From: Karalla daura
Taxonomy: Eukaryota; Chordata; Actinopteri; Chaetodontiformes; Leiognathidae
Assembly: GCA_029224185.1 (NCBI GenBank)
Contig: CM055207.1
Coordinates: 9,527,073 to 9,591,072, forward strand
Direction of reading: 5' to 3'
Length of the DNA: 64,000 nucleotides
The position numbers were made by a program, and so were the translations under genes. The notes beneath the pieces were generated by a model. That model did no database searches and was not told the DNA's origin. It saw nothing but the letters and a program-made list of their open reading frames with translations. This document shows, one piece after another, positions 49,313 to 62,802 of this stretch. Position 1 is the first letter of the stretch, and each line of letters starts with the position of its first letter.

Positions 49313-50475
49313 AGTCACACTCGGTTTGCCTCATCTCTGGGCGTATCATCTGGCTTGCAGGGGGAAAATTACTGTACCAGTCCCCCAAGGGCCAGAGTGA
49401 CTTCCTTAACCACTTTAATAAACTGGAAGAGTGTGATTGCCCAGACAGTGCTGCTGTCAGCGTGTTAATTAGACACAGTGCTTTATCAGAGCTGGCCACT
49501 CATGAACCAACCAAGCATATTACCATAAATGGTTTACTATCATCCTGCATGGGAAAGCAAACTTAAATCCATTGTCGTTCGGCGAAATTATATATTCCCA
49601 TGCGCTTAAATCATGCAACCTGCTCAGCTCCCTCTCTCTCTCAACTTATTAGACAATAAATCAGCATGCATTATTAAAAGCGCTTGTTTTGAAGAATGCA
49701 GTTGAAATTAAATGTAGTCTTTGAAACATTCCCTGTTTTGCAATCCTCATTTCCAAACCAGCCCTCTATCTCATTATCCAGAGGATCCCAATTACAAGTT
49801 TGCAGACTCTGTTTACTGCTTGCCGGTGCTTTTCCACCTACAGTGTGTTATTTTCCCCCTTCACATCTGCTTATCAGCATATGTTTAAGGCTCAAATAAT
49901 CACCTTTCTAATTAAAGACTAATTCAGATTTGTGTTATTTAGATGAAGAACATGTATGAAAACATACATGACTTGTAAAGTAAGAATTCAAAACCAAAAT
50001 GTAATTAGCTGAATATGTAGGGAGGAAAAAAAATGTTGATGATCTTTGTGTTATGCTCGCTTTAAGGTCTCCTCTGGAAGATGCTAATTTAAGCCTTTAA
50101 TTAATGGAGGCCTTTAGTTTTGCCAACGGGAGAAGAGGATAATGTCTGGGATAATATCACATTAGATAAGATCAGGCAAATTAGTCAATACAGTCAACTA
50201 GGTCTTTATGCTCACAACAGTCCTAAACTTTGGAGACAAACTGAAAGAACAAGCACACAGACCCCAAAAAAGAACTGAAAAGCTGCTTGGTCTCCAGTTT
50301 TACACATTTGAACACCTTACAGTATGTAAACACTGCTTGCAGCTACTGCATATTGTAGCTGATATATTCATCCTCCTCAAGCCCAAGAATATACAACATG
50401 AGGAGGGAGTGAGCAAAAGCAACAGTGTTTATTCACCCCGAAGACAGTAGATATAATAATCACCTCCAGCCCAAG
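49313..50475. other. Intronic DNA; AT-rich unique block near the right end
   Basis: No gene. The stretch 50060-50200 has several taatt/ttaattaa cores and gataagat and looks unique, so it is a weak candidate noncoding element. Confidence 0.45.
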
Positions 50476-50504
50476 TTTTTCTTTCTTTCTTTCTTTTTTT
50501 TTTT
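50476..50504. repeat. (TTTC)n and poly-T tract
   Basis: Four tttc units ending in T11. Confidence 0.92.
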
Positions 50505-50857
50505 GCAAAAAAAATGAAACTAGGCTTTTGAATAATTCATGAGTTCTGAGTGTGTGTCATCGACTCAGCGTTTAGCTTGAAGGAAACAGTGGGCAAACTC
50601 TGAGAGGGATAGTAGTGGTACCCCTTTCATCTCCTATGTGTAACTCTGCACTTGATATACTTAAAATTCAGATCTTCATAATGAGAGGATAGAAGAAAAA
50701 AAAAAACGATTGTATTCATCCAAAAAAAGATTTGGGCTTCGCTGGGACTTTGCTTGACAGCAGACAAAAGGACAGTTTTGTGAATTTCTTTCAGACGTAG
50801 CTGATGGGCAAAAGCAAACAGTACTTAAGAATACTTGAGGTTTGGATGACTCCAGAT

Positions 50858-51035
50858 GGCCACATGGTATCTTAGTGGTTAGTGCAGCCACCTCACACCA
50901 AGAGGGTCACCAGTTCATACTGTGTACTGGTGTACTCAACCTGTGTGATGGTTGCATGAGTCTATCCTGGGTACTTTGTCTTCCTCCAACAGTTAATTGT
51001 GATATTTATCCAAATGCTAGTGACCACTGATAGTT
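50858..51035 (+). mobile_element. tRNA-derived SINE fragment (head half)
   Basis: Plus strand: ggccacatggtatcttagtg with A-box-like tagtggttagtgcagcc at 50874-50890, 'cctcacaccaagagggtcac', B-box-like cagttcatactg, then 'gggtactttgtcttcctcca' and an acagttaattgt block. Confidence 0.85.
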
Positions 51036-51039
51036 GTTG

Positions 51040-53095
51040 ACCCATTAGTATATTCATGATCTTAATTAGGCTTAAAAGCAACTGAACATCCACAGAGGTC
51101 ATTCAGCATGAGATTGGATCATACTCTTGCCGCCTTCCTGATCAAAACCATGTAGCGTTCAACCACAACCATGGCTACTGTCAAGTCGCTCTGCTGCTCA
51201 GGAGCAGAGCAAACGCTTGAAATCATAATTAAACAGGTAAGGTTGTCAAATGTAACAATGCTTTGATGCTGCTTTTTCACTTTCACAGCTATAAAATTAT
51301 GCAGTTTCCGTCAATCATACGTCCAGTTGTGTTGTTATCGTACTGGTACTGAAAGCAAGCTCTAATGTGTTGTGCATATGTTTACAGATTCAAGCAAAGT
51401 GTAGAGCTTGTTAATTATAATAGAAAGAAAGAAACGCCAAAGTACATTTCTGGGACTGGATTGTCTATGGCATTTATAGAGGCATTGGGTAATTATTCCT
51501 AATCGTGTTCTGGAGTCCTAGCAACACAAGTATAAGAAGGTGTCTGCATAAATCCTTATGAATATGTGCCCATTTGTAATAGCTGGACAAAATTAGATCC
51601 CATCAACTGTACCTCTAGGTCTCTGAGGAGAATAGCTGGGGAGCTACAGACCGAAGGAGACGGAACACAGAAATTTGACGTAGCGAAGAAGTGGCCTGGG
51701 AAATGAAAGGGAAAATGAATCCCACTGAAGTGGGTGTGTAGGTAGAGGGGGTTGGTGCGTGGGGCATGTCTTAATCTATTTCCTGAAGCTTGTGCCTGAC
51801 TGCTTGCCCTTGAGCCCATTCTTTTCCATGCTGTGGGTGAAAATGAAAGATAACAGGTCATGAGCCAGGAACCCGATTGTGTGGGAAAGCAAATGAGAAT
51901 CCACCCTCTCTTCAACTGCCACATATGCCACAGCAAAAACGCCATATGCAAACCGGGGACACCCTAAAAAGAATGGAAAGGAATGTACAATAAATCTGAC
52001 ATTGTAATGATTTGGGTGCAGGTTTTCTTTTCAAATGTGGTCGTGATGGATGCAGCAATTCAGAGGTTGCTACCGCGTCTCCTTTAGGTTTTCCTTCATA
52101 TTTCCCATATGACTTTCCAGCCCCTGTTTCCCTGTTCTCTCAGCTACGAATCTGAAAATTGTATATACCACTCAAGAGTCAACATAAATAATTTAAAGCA
52201 AAGAATGCAAAACAGCACAATGTTGAACCGAAACAAGACAATGACTAATGAGCCAAACAAGCTGATTAGAACTTTGGGGCAAGTATAAATATAACATGGG
52301 TGATAGCTGTGAGAACTGCAGATGGGAGTAGTTTTCCATGTGCACCAGGTGGCCGCAAGATTCGGCACTACAAACGTGAAACAGTGCTTGTGTTTGCTAA
52401 AAGATATCCTGAGGCTTACAGATACCAAACTTGTCAAGAATGCATAACACATCCTCGCAGTTGAGGGGGGAACGAGGCGCTCGAGGTAGTAGAGTCACTT
52501 AGAAGACAGGGCAGTTTATTTTCCTAGAAGATTCAATAGACTTAAGTAGTTTTCGGATTTTACTCTCACTATAAAACTGGGGCTCACTGTTTGTTCACAT
52601 CTGCCAAGGCTCAGAAAATAGATACTAGATGTCCGGCAAACTAAATCTTTACCCGTCTCCCCTGCTTGGTGTCTTCTTTTCTCTCTTTTTGTTGCTCTGA
52701 AATGTTTGCTGTTGAATATTGTTTAAGGGGTTTCACAAATAACACAAGCACACATATTTGCTGACTGTGTGTCTTTCCCAACACACATTGGTGAAGAATC
52801 GGGACTGGACAAGTGGATCGCTGTGGGTCCGCACACTCAATTAACCTTCCTTTAAATATGACCCTGTCTCAGTAGGTGCAGGCAAATGAGCTATTGAGAA
52901 ACCAAGTGTTTCTATTAAGTGTCTGCAGTTACAGAGTATTATGAGTGCTTAAGCTTCCCTTTTTTATTCCAATTCAGCTGTCAAGTAAAGTGCGACCATA
53001 CCATATTTTTTTAAAGGCCTCAAGTTGTACTATGAGTAAAATAAAGACTTCTGCCAAAGCTGAGCATTTGGATTTTTGGATTCACAATCCCAACC
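51040..53095. other. Intronic DNA, nothing recognised
   Basis: Minus-strand frames at 51556-51951 (131 codons) and 52144-52452 (102 codons) show no domain and are taken as chance. Confidence 0.5.
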
Positions 53096-53097
53096 AA

Positions 53098-53385
53098 GCC
53101 ATCCATCCATGCATGCATCCATTATCTTACCCACTTACCCAAGGGTGTCACAGGGGGACAATTGGTGCCTATCTCCTGTGTGCATCACGTGAAGGCAGGC
53201 AATAGATAGATCTATTTCAGGGCACACACACAATGTTCACTCGTACCCTCACACTTTGGAGCAATTTACAGTCTCTAATTGATCTAAAATGCATGTTTTT
53301 AGACTCTGGGGGAAAACCAAAGTACCCAGGGAACCCCCACGCAAAAACGCAGAGACAACATGCAAACTCCACACATCAATACTTA
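53098..53385 (-). mobile_element. tRNA-derived SINE, tail and body
   Basis: The plus strand begins gccatccatccatgcatgca, then 'cagggcacacacacaatgtt' near 53218, ccctcacactttggagcaat, 'ttacagtctctaattgatct', 'gcatgtttttagactctggg', then ggaacccccacgcaaaaacg and 'caacatgcaaactccacaca'. It stops before the B box. Confidence 0.88.
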
Positions 53386-54515
53386 GATTAAAGTTATGTT
53401 CTTAGTTTAAGCATTAAATACCAGGAGGGTTCAGTGGGTTGTACGTGTACTTACATGAACTTCCCAGAGCAGCAACTTAAGCCTTCACCAGTTTGACAAT
53501 GTGCACACAGAATTAAAGAGAAGTATAATCACATTTGTCGGGCAGAATGAGCTACATACTGTAACATACCATAAATTTGTCCGCCAGGCCATCATTCAGG
53601 CAAGACATTCATTTCACTCTATCTCACTCTCCATTACAGCCTCTGAACAGACAAAAGGCATTATCATCAGTCTGCAGGCCTAAACTGTTTTGAAGGGACT
53701 TGAGCTGTGATGAATTTTGCTAATTAATGAACTATGATGGCACCAATAGTCACATATATGATATCTTTAGAGAAAATAGGACTGCCTCAGACAGTTTTCA
53801 ACGTGCTCTCCGCTGGGGTTGGATAGCAGACTCCTTAGTTCTGACTTTCCCGCAATGTGCGGAACAAAATGCCCTTCACCACGTAATCAGACAATCAAGT
53901 TGTAATTAAAATGCACGACAGTGGCAAGACAATGTCTCGTCTTTACAGCCCTTAAACAAACATCGAGCTCAATGCTCCATGAAACAATAACCCACACTTC
54001 AGTGCCTAATCAGTCATAAACATTAATTGTGGCATCTTTCATTTGACATAAACTGTAATTGAGCATAGAAATGAGTTTGTGCTGAGCGCCTGGGAGTGAA
54101 GGTTATGAATTTTCTACTTTCCGATGGGCTCTTTGTGGTTCATGCTCCTGTGAAGAACCAAGAACCGAGAAAACATGGAGCACCCTCTGGCTTGTACATC
54201 ACTGTTTCCTATCAACCAGAAAGTGGCGAGATTGGCACCAGGTGACATAGAATGGTTAAATGGTGAATTCATGCTTGTCCCCTGGTGCTAACATAGAAGC
54301 TATGGAGCATTTGTTTAATCAGAAACTATTTTTGGTGCAGGTCTGTTTCAACCATGCGTAGGCTTCATGCTGATTAGCTGTCTTGCCATGATCATATGAC
54401 TACGCATTTATTTTCTCAACAATAGAGCTCTGCAACTTTTTGACAAACTATGTGGTAACTGGCGCAATAAGTGGTGTTTATAACTAGAAACCATGTCTGT
54501 AAACTGTTTTGCTTG
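53386..54515. other. Intronic DNA; unique AT-rich block at 53690-54080
   Basis: No gene. 53690-54080 is non-repetitive with gctaattaatg, gttgtaattaaaatg and acattaattgtgg cores, and is the longest block in the window with the look of a conserved noncoding element. Conservation was not tested. Confidence 0.4.
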
Positions 54516-54518
54516 TGC

Positions 54519-54760
54519 TCGCCTGTCTGTCCTGGGTGAGGGATCCTCTTCTCTGTCTCTCAACATGAGGTTTCTCCCATTTTTTCCCCTGTCAGAAGTT
54601 TTCTTGGGAGTTTTTTCCTTAGCCGATGTGCGGGTCTAAGGGCAGGGAGTGTCTACTATTGTTCCACGGTATTATAACTGTTTTAACCATTGTAAAGCAC
54701 ATTAGCTTGTGAATGAAATGCACTCTATGTGTAAAATGAATGATATTGATATAGCTATAG
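54519..54760 (+). mobile_element. Dispersed fish repeat, unnamed family
   Basis: The series 'gtctgtcctgggtgagggat', 'aacatgaggtttctcccatt', 'gggagttttttccttagccg', 'atgtgcgggtctaagggcag', and an end in aatgaatgatattgatat match a high-copy repeat I recognise from spiny-rayed fish genomes. I cannot name its class from sequence alone. It is likely the 3' end of a retroelement. Confidence 0.75.
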
Positions 54761-54764
54761 GGTG

Positions 54765-57700
54765 TGCTTACACGAATAGGTAATGTGTTTTGAGCCAGAA
54801 TCAGGGAAAGTTTCACACGTGTATTTTACATCACATTCAGGTTCCCCTAGCTTTTAGCTGCCATTTCAAATCCAAAACGTATACATAAATGATGTTCCTG
54901 GACCTGTTACACATTTGGCCAGGAATAGACTGAACACAAAAGTGTTTTTTTTTCACTCTACGTCCCCTTCAAAGCATCTCTGTGGCCCTCCCACACCCCC
55001 TCTCCAGTAAGAGTGCTGCTGGCAGGGCGGCTGCATGTAGACATGATCTCACTCCGGTAGGTGATGACACTGACAGGAGCAGCCAGTCACTCCGATCTGC
55101 AGAGAGCGAGCTGAGGCGCTGGATATCTGTAGCTGGAGGGTGGGGGACGAGAGGGGAGGGGGTTGATGATCCTCTGGACTAGTCAGAACAAACATGTCCA
55201 CTTACGGGCCAGATGATGCGATCTGATGTCTCCCCTGGCCGTGCGGACGGAACATGCAGAGTCATGACCTGGATCCTTATCCCTTGGCGACAGCACGCGC
55301 TCACTCCGAAGTGTTTATTATGAAATATACGTTGTTTACCGCAAACACTTCCATTCAAACTGTACTTGCTTATACATGCTGCCGCCAGCATTTAACTTGA
55401 CTGAAATTGACTTGTAGCTTGAATAGATTTCAATTACAGATTCTTGCTGGAGGGCATTAAAAAAAAAATGGACAGCCGCTGATAACTTTCTCCCTCTAAA
55501 AAAAGAAAGTGAGGCAAAAAACAGAAGGAATGGCACCTTTTCTCATCCAGTTTCAATTAATTTTTCTATATGGGTAGAAATAACAGATTTCAAATTTAAT
55601 CTATCTAATAGGGCTTAGAGAGAACAAAGTCTAGGTTGATGGCTGAAGGCACACTAGAAATATCCTTGAGATAAAAACAAGTCAATGCCGGCATTTGGGA
55701 TACAATACATAATCTTCTTGCAGCGATAAGCGCTTCATTAACCTCCTACCTGCTTATACTCGTTCAAAGCAGGGATATGCAGCAGACAGGTGCACTGCTC
55801 TGCAAATTGTATTCCCTGGTGAGACACAAATAATGACAGTTTCATACTCCGCCGCAGGTGAAGGAAATTTCACAGGGCTTTAACTTTTAGAGATGCAACA
55901 CATTAGTTTTCGTTTGTTTTTTTTTTTAAGTGTGGCCAAAAAAAAATGTTCCTGGGTCTGGGTGACTGTATGCGGAAATATGATTTCTGAGGGTCTTAGC
56001 AACTAAGTGTGGGAAGGAGAGAGAGAGAGAGAAAGGCCTGTTTGTGCCTCGAGGATCAGATGGAAAACCGTCAGGGCCATGCTGGCACGATTCAGAAATT
56101 GGAGAGTAATCATAATCCCGGGGGCTAATAAAAGGGGGGACGAATTTGAGGAGCGCAGACTGAATGTGAAACACATTTGGACTGATCTGTGAGCGTGTTC
56201 TTTCACTGAGGAGCTATTTTTAAACCGTGACGTCTATCGGTGGGCAGGGGGTAGCTTTCTTTGACGGTGCTCAGTTTTTTTTTTTTGTACTCCTTTTTTT
56301 TTTTTTTCGAGTCAGCACCTCTGCTCCAGATCACATGGATTAGAGGGCCAGGAATGAACAATGTGCGGCGGGCTCTGGCAGAGGCGAGTGTCAGCACTGC
56401 CAACACACTTCATCCATCCGTGCTGGCAGCCCGTCTATCAGCCTGCACTCTGCGGCTGGCCCGCGCCTTCCAAGCACATCACCAAAGACACAGATTTACT
56501 TTTGCAAAACACGATGATAGCCGCGACACCCGCCACGCGACGCCACACCGGACGCATAGCAGAGCACGCTGCCCCTTTGCTTTCCTGCTCTCTGGCATCT
56601 TTGTGTCATTGGGAATTTGGCGTGTAGTTTTGACAGAGAATCCGCCAGCTATAGCCAACACCAGCCACCACTTCAGACCTGGCTGCTCCAGGGTGAAGAG
56701 TCACTTAACTGCTTTGAGCATCTATTGTCGGACCTTTTTATTCTCTCTCACTCTCATTTGCTTTTGCTGTGATTTTTTTAAATGGATTCGGCACAAAGGG
56801 TGGCACACACGCAAAGACAAATGAGCGAGCTATCTTCACAACCTTATTTGACCAGCCACATCTCCCTCACAGTAACTATGAGCGCTACATAATTTGGTGT
56901 CTTACATTTCCTGTGTGTGTTCCCCTGTGTTCTCATTATCTGCCTTTTTATAAGATGCAGTTCAGCTACCCGGCACCAGAAAAAAATTCACCAAGCATGT
57001 CATAAATAGAGGAAACTTCGCTTTTTGATACAAAAGAGGGATGTGTTCTGTCGACGTACATTTTGTGATTTGCAAGGCTTTCGCTTTCCAAACGTCTGAG
57101 TTTGTGTTGTTTTCCCAACAGCAGAGAAGTACTAATATAAGCTGTAAATATCTTCGAGAATGTTGGCAGGCGAGATTACACTGAAAACAAACTGAATATT
57201 ACTGAATATACAACAATATTTCCACATGACGTTTTCAGTCGAAATGTGTAAACATCTTGTGTCTGTGGTGATTCTGCTGAGGCACAAGGACAAGACCAGT
57301 TTGTGTTTACGTTTGTGCTGTGCTCATATGACATGTTATCAATTTTGTTTTTCTGCTTCCTTGCATATTTCATGTCTTCACGCACCTGGTCTTGTGCTGT
57401 CTCCTGCAAGAAGTTATGCTGATGAATGAATTTCACAGAAAATGAACTCCTCTTGTTAACAGGGCGGCTCAAAAAATCCTCAGGTGAAGATGGAGAAGAG
57501 TTAGAGGAGATGTAAATCAGATGCAGGCCGTGCCCCGGAGTCAGCGGATGACTGTGTGCTTCATGTTTACTAAATGTACTTGTGAGTGCCTGGAATATCT
57601 ATAAATGATGTAGATTCTGGGTGTTTCCTGATGTGTCATGCTCTGCTTGACACTTTGTTCCTGATCCAGAATCTGCACTCAAGAAACCTCCACATCCTTC

Positions 57701-58940
57701 CCTCTGTGCATCAGCGCTGCCTGCCCACTGCCTGCGACACCTCGTTTCTTGCACCAGCTCATCTGCCCTCTCGGAGCGCCGACTCCTACATCTCACACGA
57801 GATGAAAAGATCACAGGAGGAGCAGAGCACTGCTGCGCTTTGCACAGAAAACAGATATATCACTGGGATCTTAACCAAGGTATTTATTTTCCAATATTCT
57901 CTCAGGTCTCACACTGTTGGGGAACTGATCCCCGATGATGGATGATGATTATTTACTCTGGCAAAGCTCAAATTTATCTTCCGTGGCTTCATCTCATGTG
58001 TTCACTCGCACTTTTTGCTTGATGCCCATTCATTTACATTGTGACAGTGGGAATTGAGTGTGTTATTGTTATGGGCTCCACGCAAGAGTGAGCATATATG
58101 GGAATGTGGTTTTGAGGTTTGCCCATTACGAATAGCCATCAGGACAGCCATTAAAAAAGGGAACCAGTGGCTTTCTTGATGTAAGATGACAGAGGTTTTA
58201 TAAAATATGCATTTAAACAGCCTACTATAGTTGTTGGAAGTTATACTGTACACTATGTTCTGTACAAGCAAGAAAAAACCCCAAACCTCACCCTGCAGGG
58301 TCTTTAACAATTCTAAACTCATATCATAAATTGATTAGCTCAGATTTCATGTGGTTAAATGCTGGAAATGCAAAGTGAATCTTCCCAAGTTTGACTCTTG
58401 CTTTTGTTTCCACAAGCAAGAATTACTCACAGTAAAATTCATTTTCTCAGACGCTTCACAAGTAAAAGAATATTCTAATATTTTGGAGGACTCACAGCCA
58501 GCTCTTGTCAGATAAAAAAAAACTTTTTTGTTTTTTTTTGGTAAATTCTGTCATGATTTTGTTTGTGCACCATTTTCCGAATGCCTCTGTGCTTTTATTC
58601 AGACTCCATCAGTAGCGCGGACATTCCTTTCATCAGTGAAAGCATGCAGGGATACGTCTAAGCGCTCCAAAAACCCTTGTTGATGACTATGATTAACTGG
58701 GGAGATGACAGTCAGATGACTGTCACTGCATTCAGTGTTCACCGACAGCACAGCCTGGGAGACATCTCTTTCAGTTTTCAGTCTTTCAGGCTTTCAGTGG
58801 ACGGAAATAAACACAAGTGGTGGTGTTTGCTCGACTACTTTAGGCATGTTATCAGTCATTCCCCCTCATGAGGATTTAAATCCAAGAAACTGTCTACAAC
58901 ATATACAGTACAGCATATTTGCTGGAAAGACATTCAGGAT
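54765..58940. other. Intronic DNA with poly-T tracts, no gene recognised
   Basis: T12 at 56275-56286 and T14 at 56294-56307 give a Phe-rich start to the 187-codon plus-strand frame at 56261-56824, which has no domain and is rejected as a gene. A small CpG cluster lies at 56515-56560. The rest shows only short frames. Confidence 0.5.
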
Positions 58941-58948
58941 GGCGGCTG

Positions 58949-59155
58949 AATGGTAAATGGACTTTTCTAGTCTTCACAACCATTCAAAGCAATGTACAGG
59001 CACAAATCACATTCACTGTATTACTCCAAATCATATCCTTGTGACATGGCCCCTACCATATCTTAAACCATATCTTGCCTAAGGATACTTCGATGCAGGC
59101 AGCAGTGGACAGGACTGACCTTCCAATCAGTGATTTTTACCCAGGATGTGAGTAA
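58949..59155 (+). mobile_element. Dispersed fish repeat ('aatggtaaatggac' type)
   Basis: Begins tgaatggtaaatggactttt, then ctagtcttcacaaccattca, 'aagcaatgtacaggcacaaa', and 'tgcctaaggatacttcgatg' followed by ggactgaccttccaatcagt. This is the degenerate form of a common teleost nonautonomous repeat whose intact copies carry gcgcttttctagtc and ccaaggacacttcgg. The family name is not asserted. Confidence 0.75.
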
Positions 59156-62100
59156 ATCAATCATTAAGTCATTAGAAAGTGGCAAAGATGTCAATTTCTG
59201 TTTATAAACCAGCTAAAACCTATCCGATAGCCATGTTTTCGGCAATTGGAAATAGCACAAGTTAAACTGTGGAGGCACACAGATGCCTGTCAGGAATATT
59301 ATGAAAATCCACATTTTTACAGAGATGTAGTTACACACACGCAGACACACACACACAATTTTTAGATTTCCTGAAATAGACCTGACAAACATTTTCAGAT
59401 CATTTCCTGCTTACTTTCTAGAAGAGCATCAGTGGGGAGGCGAGGCTCTGTACTTTTACCCTACAGGCCATATTTCAGATGTCGTTTTCAAAAGCTGCAA
59501 GGGTCCAATTGATGTTTGTTTTGTTTCAACACCAGGATATAAAAAAAAAGTCTGAATAAATATACCAATCATTATGTGTCATGAGCCTTCAATGAAAGCA
59601 GATATATCTCAGGATGCTGTGTTTCTGAAAATCACTTCAAAGTCCCCGAACACGCGCTCTACACCGGGTCACTGACAAAATATAAAAGGCTTGATTCTCA
59701 AAAGCTAAGAAACTCAAAGGCTCGTTTAAAAAGTGAACCATGGGACCCTCGTTCGGTGACTGCCATCTAGACCCAGTCGTGCCCAGTTGGCACACAGATG
59801 ATTGCAGCCATTTCATTTCTTTTTTTTTTTTTAAAGATCCCCATCAAAGTCCGTGTAACCCCCGGTGCTGACCAGAGGAAAAGGCCTGAATGATTGATTG
59901 ACTCACACAGAGCAAGAGTGATAGATGACAAAGAGCAGGGCGAAAAAGCAGACAGGCAGATTAAAGTAGTGGAGTAAGGGAGCCAGAGGCTTTTTTAATA
60001 AGCGGATTCAGGTTTAATTTTTGAAATTTCCTTTTGCAGCAACCACTGTCCCATCCCAGTTCCCCCACACTGTGTTTTATCTTTTTATTTTTTGTCAACT
60101 TGTCAACTGGTTTGCCCTCACAGAGCTGGGCTGTAGACAACTGCCCCATACCAAACACCAAAGAGACAGTTTTTCTGCCTAAGAGCATTTGACTGATAAC
60201 AACTTGTGCTGCGACAGTACACCGCTGTCCCATTAGTCGAGGGCAGGTTGGCACAACATCCAACTACGGCGATGGCGTACAAATCCTACCGTGTTCTCCA
60301 GACAGTCATAATCCCCACTGATCTCCTCTCCAGCCCCCACCCCCCTCACTACCACCACCCACCCCCCTGCATCCTCCAAAACGTCAGACAGTGGAGATGG
60401 AAGGAGGGGAGGGTGGGAGTGAGAGACAGAGAGATTGACAGGGGGAACACACAGCAAGGAAATACAAGAGTGAAGAGACAGAGGTTAGCAGAGGTGGCAT
60501 TAGAAAGACAGAGACGGAGAGAAATATGGACTAAAGAGCCTCACATCAGCCTCCCCAGTGATGTCACAAAGGCTCACTGTGCTGCCATGATGCGCATGAT
60601 ATGCTGGAGAGGATTATGCAGTAATCACAGGGGTTTGGCTGTCCTCACAAGAGAGGATCTAAATCCTTCCTCTCCCACCAGCAGTTGAGCCCTCTGCTGG
60701 CTCCGGCGAGGGATGTTACCTGGGCGAACATGCCGCGGTCTTTGTGAGGCAAAGGATTTGAAAACCCTTCTAGGAAGAATTTGGAGGTCCCTCAATCGCA
60801 AACAACATGAACGCTTTGCCTTCAAAGGAGAAAACAAAGGCGAGGTGCCTGCAGTTCATGTAACGAGCCTGAGTGATACCGAGTACTACATGGAGTCTGG
60901 CTATTTATTGCAACGTATTTAGAAGACGAAACACAACCGAATGACCACTTAAACACTGGCGCAGGAAGCCGGAAAAAGTTTTTCCCTTTCGCAATACAGT
61001 TTGACATTTTCGGCATGACTTTCAGTCCATGAAACACGGTTTTTCAGCCACTTTTGTGAAGTGAGACTGAGGGTGAAGGTTAAAAAGGCACTTGTTCAAA
61101 AAACTGTCTGACATAATGTAGTCCACTGCACAAAAGTGCCGAGCACTCCGTTCTCTGACTCTACCTCCACAATTAATGAGTTGACTGTCCGTGAGTCAGG
61201 TACTGTGATCAATAGGAACGCTGTGGGAAAGTAGAAAAGTAACACTCGTTCTTTGTACTGTCACATGTTTCAGGGACAGCACCTTTAAAAGCAGGTGCAG
61301 AGGTTCACTTAACAAAAAAGTCCAAAAGTATTGATCATTCTGCTCAAATAATAGTCTTTTTCATTAACATTGGCATTTAGTTGTCTGTGACACAACCAGA
61401 CCACAGCTATGTTCATGCATTGAATCACAGAGGAGTTAATAATATTATCCAGGGTTTTGTCCAAAATTCCTGTTCTTTTCTGGCAAGTGTGTTGCAGCTG
61501 CTGCGGCCGGATGGCCATTACTATTACTGCCAAATGCATTGCTTTGTTTTTATGCTGGACCAGCATGAAATATAGCCAATCAGGGCTTGAAATTAACACC
61601 ATCTATCTCGCCAACTGCGGGCCCAATTTGACTGTAGAGATTAACTACGTCTATTCTTCCTGTCACTTGGGCGACTTGGTGAGAGGAGTTTCTCCGCTCT
61701 GGTATCCCGGCGAGGGAAGTTTATTAGCGTGCACCTTCCTCTCTTATTCCTCTCTGCTTTGTTTCTCTTCCCTTTAACCAGCCACATCCATTGTTTTGTC
61801 TAATTCAGCGCCGAAATTGTTAGTCTCCATTATTCCCAGTTGTGCAGTCTGAAGCTTAGTCGAGACTCAGACAGCACAATCTGTTCATTTTTGTATTTTG
61901 ACATCCGGGCGAAGAACACAGCGGAGCACAGTAAGAGATCGAAGGGAGAGATTACAAGTGCTGCTACGTTGTGATAAAAAAAAGCCTTGTTTTTTCCGAT
62001 TTCTCGCTATGCTGCATCGAGCACATCAGCTGTAAGGAAGCTCCTGTCCTCTGGAGAGCTAAAGTGAAGACTCGCGACTGAACAATGATCTCCTGTGACT

Positions 62101-62195
62101 CAGGCACCACATCACATCATTACTCCTCTTTCTGTGGCTGTGAAACACACCTGCAGCACATTTTTATAACAGGATTTCACGTGGACTGGTTTGAA
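59156..62195. other. Intronic DNA, no gene recognised
   Basis: Holds a short interrupted (CA)n at 59334-59357 and a T-run at 59819-59832. The plus-strand frame 60206-60688 (160 codons) crosses a C-rich and then a GA-rich tract and shows no domain. The block 61560-61700 looks unique. Confidence 0.5.
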
Positions 62196-62197
62196 CT

Positions 62198-62303
62198 CAA
62201 ACAACACAGTGGACTGGTGCTTGAGCACTGTCAAATCACAACAAGAGGGAAATGGGTTCGACTCTGCATTGAACACTCTAGAGTGCCCGTGGTGTGAGAG
62301 GAG
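62198..62303 (+). mobile_element. tRNA-derived SINE head preceding a tandem array
   Basis: Plus strand: aacacagtggactggtgctt, gagcactgtcaaatcacaac, 'aagagggaaatgggttcgac' with B-box-like gggttcgactc at 62254-62264. After this the usual middle part of the SINE is missing and the tail-derived units start. Confidence 0.75.
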
Positions 62304-62765
62304 AGGCTCCAGAACACCACCATGTCATCATTATGGTAAGATAATGGAATTTAGCTAGAAGCACTGTCATCTCACTGTGTTCATCATGTGTGTGCAACTG
62401 TAGGCTCTAAAACAGCCCCATATGATACCATTAAGGTAGAATAATGGAAGCTAGCCAGATATTTGCTCTCTGGCACGTTGGTATAGGCTGCAGAAGATCC
62501 CGAAAAACACTGCTATGGTTAAAAAATAAATAAATGGAAGCTAGCTACAAGTACATAAAGCACTGTTATATCTCACCGTCTTCACCCTCCTTGTACTGTA
62601 GTCGCTCCAAAAGGAAACCTTAAGATGAGATAATGCAGGCTAACTAGAAGACAGCACTATAAAGTCAGTCACTTTAATTCACTGTATGAGTGCTGGGATA
62701 AGCTCCAGAAAACCCCCAAAGACACATGGATTATGCAGGTTAAGAAAATGATTGGATGGTTTGAA
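62304..62765 (+). repeat. Degenerate tandem array of SINE tail units (about five copies)
   Basis: Units begin with an aggctcc-like motif at 62304, 62402, 62485, 62602 and 62700, giving lengths of about 98, 83, 117, 98 and 65 bp. Most contain an agataatggaa.ctagc-like core, and the last ends gaaaatgattggatgg, which is the normal SINE terminus. The aggctccag start also matches the SINE's 'gggataggctccag' tail block. Confidence 0.7.
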
Positions 62766-62802
62766 CTCAAAGATGACACTAAACAGAAAACACAATGGAG
62801 TT

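Noticed and set aside
52470..52500. let-7-like string (gaggtagtagagtc)
   Set aside because: Only a partial seed-like match, and no hairpin partner arm nearby.
56261..56824. 187-codon plus-strand open frame
   Set aside because: Starts through two poly-T runs giving poly-Phe and shows no recognisable domain. It is longer than its neighbours probably because of low stop density in GC-richer sequence.
60206..60688. 160-codon plus-strand open frame
   Set aside because: Spans C-rich and GA-rich low-complexity DNA. No domain or splice context.
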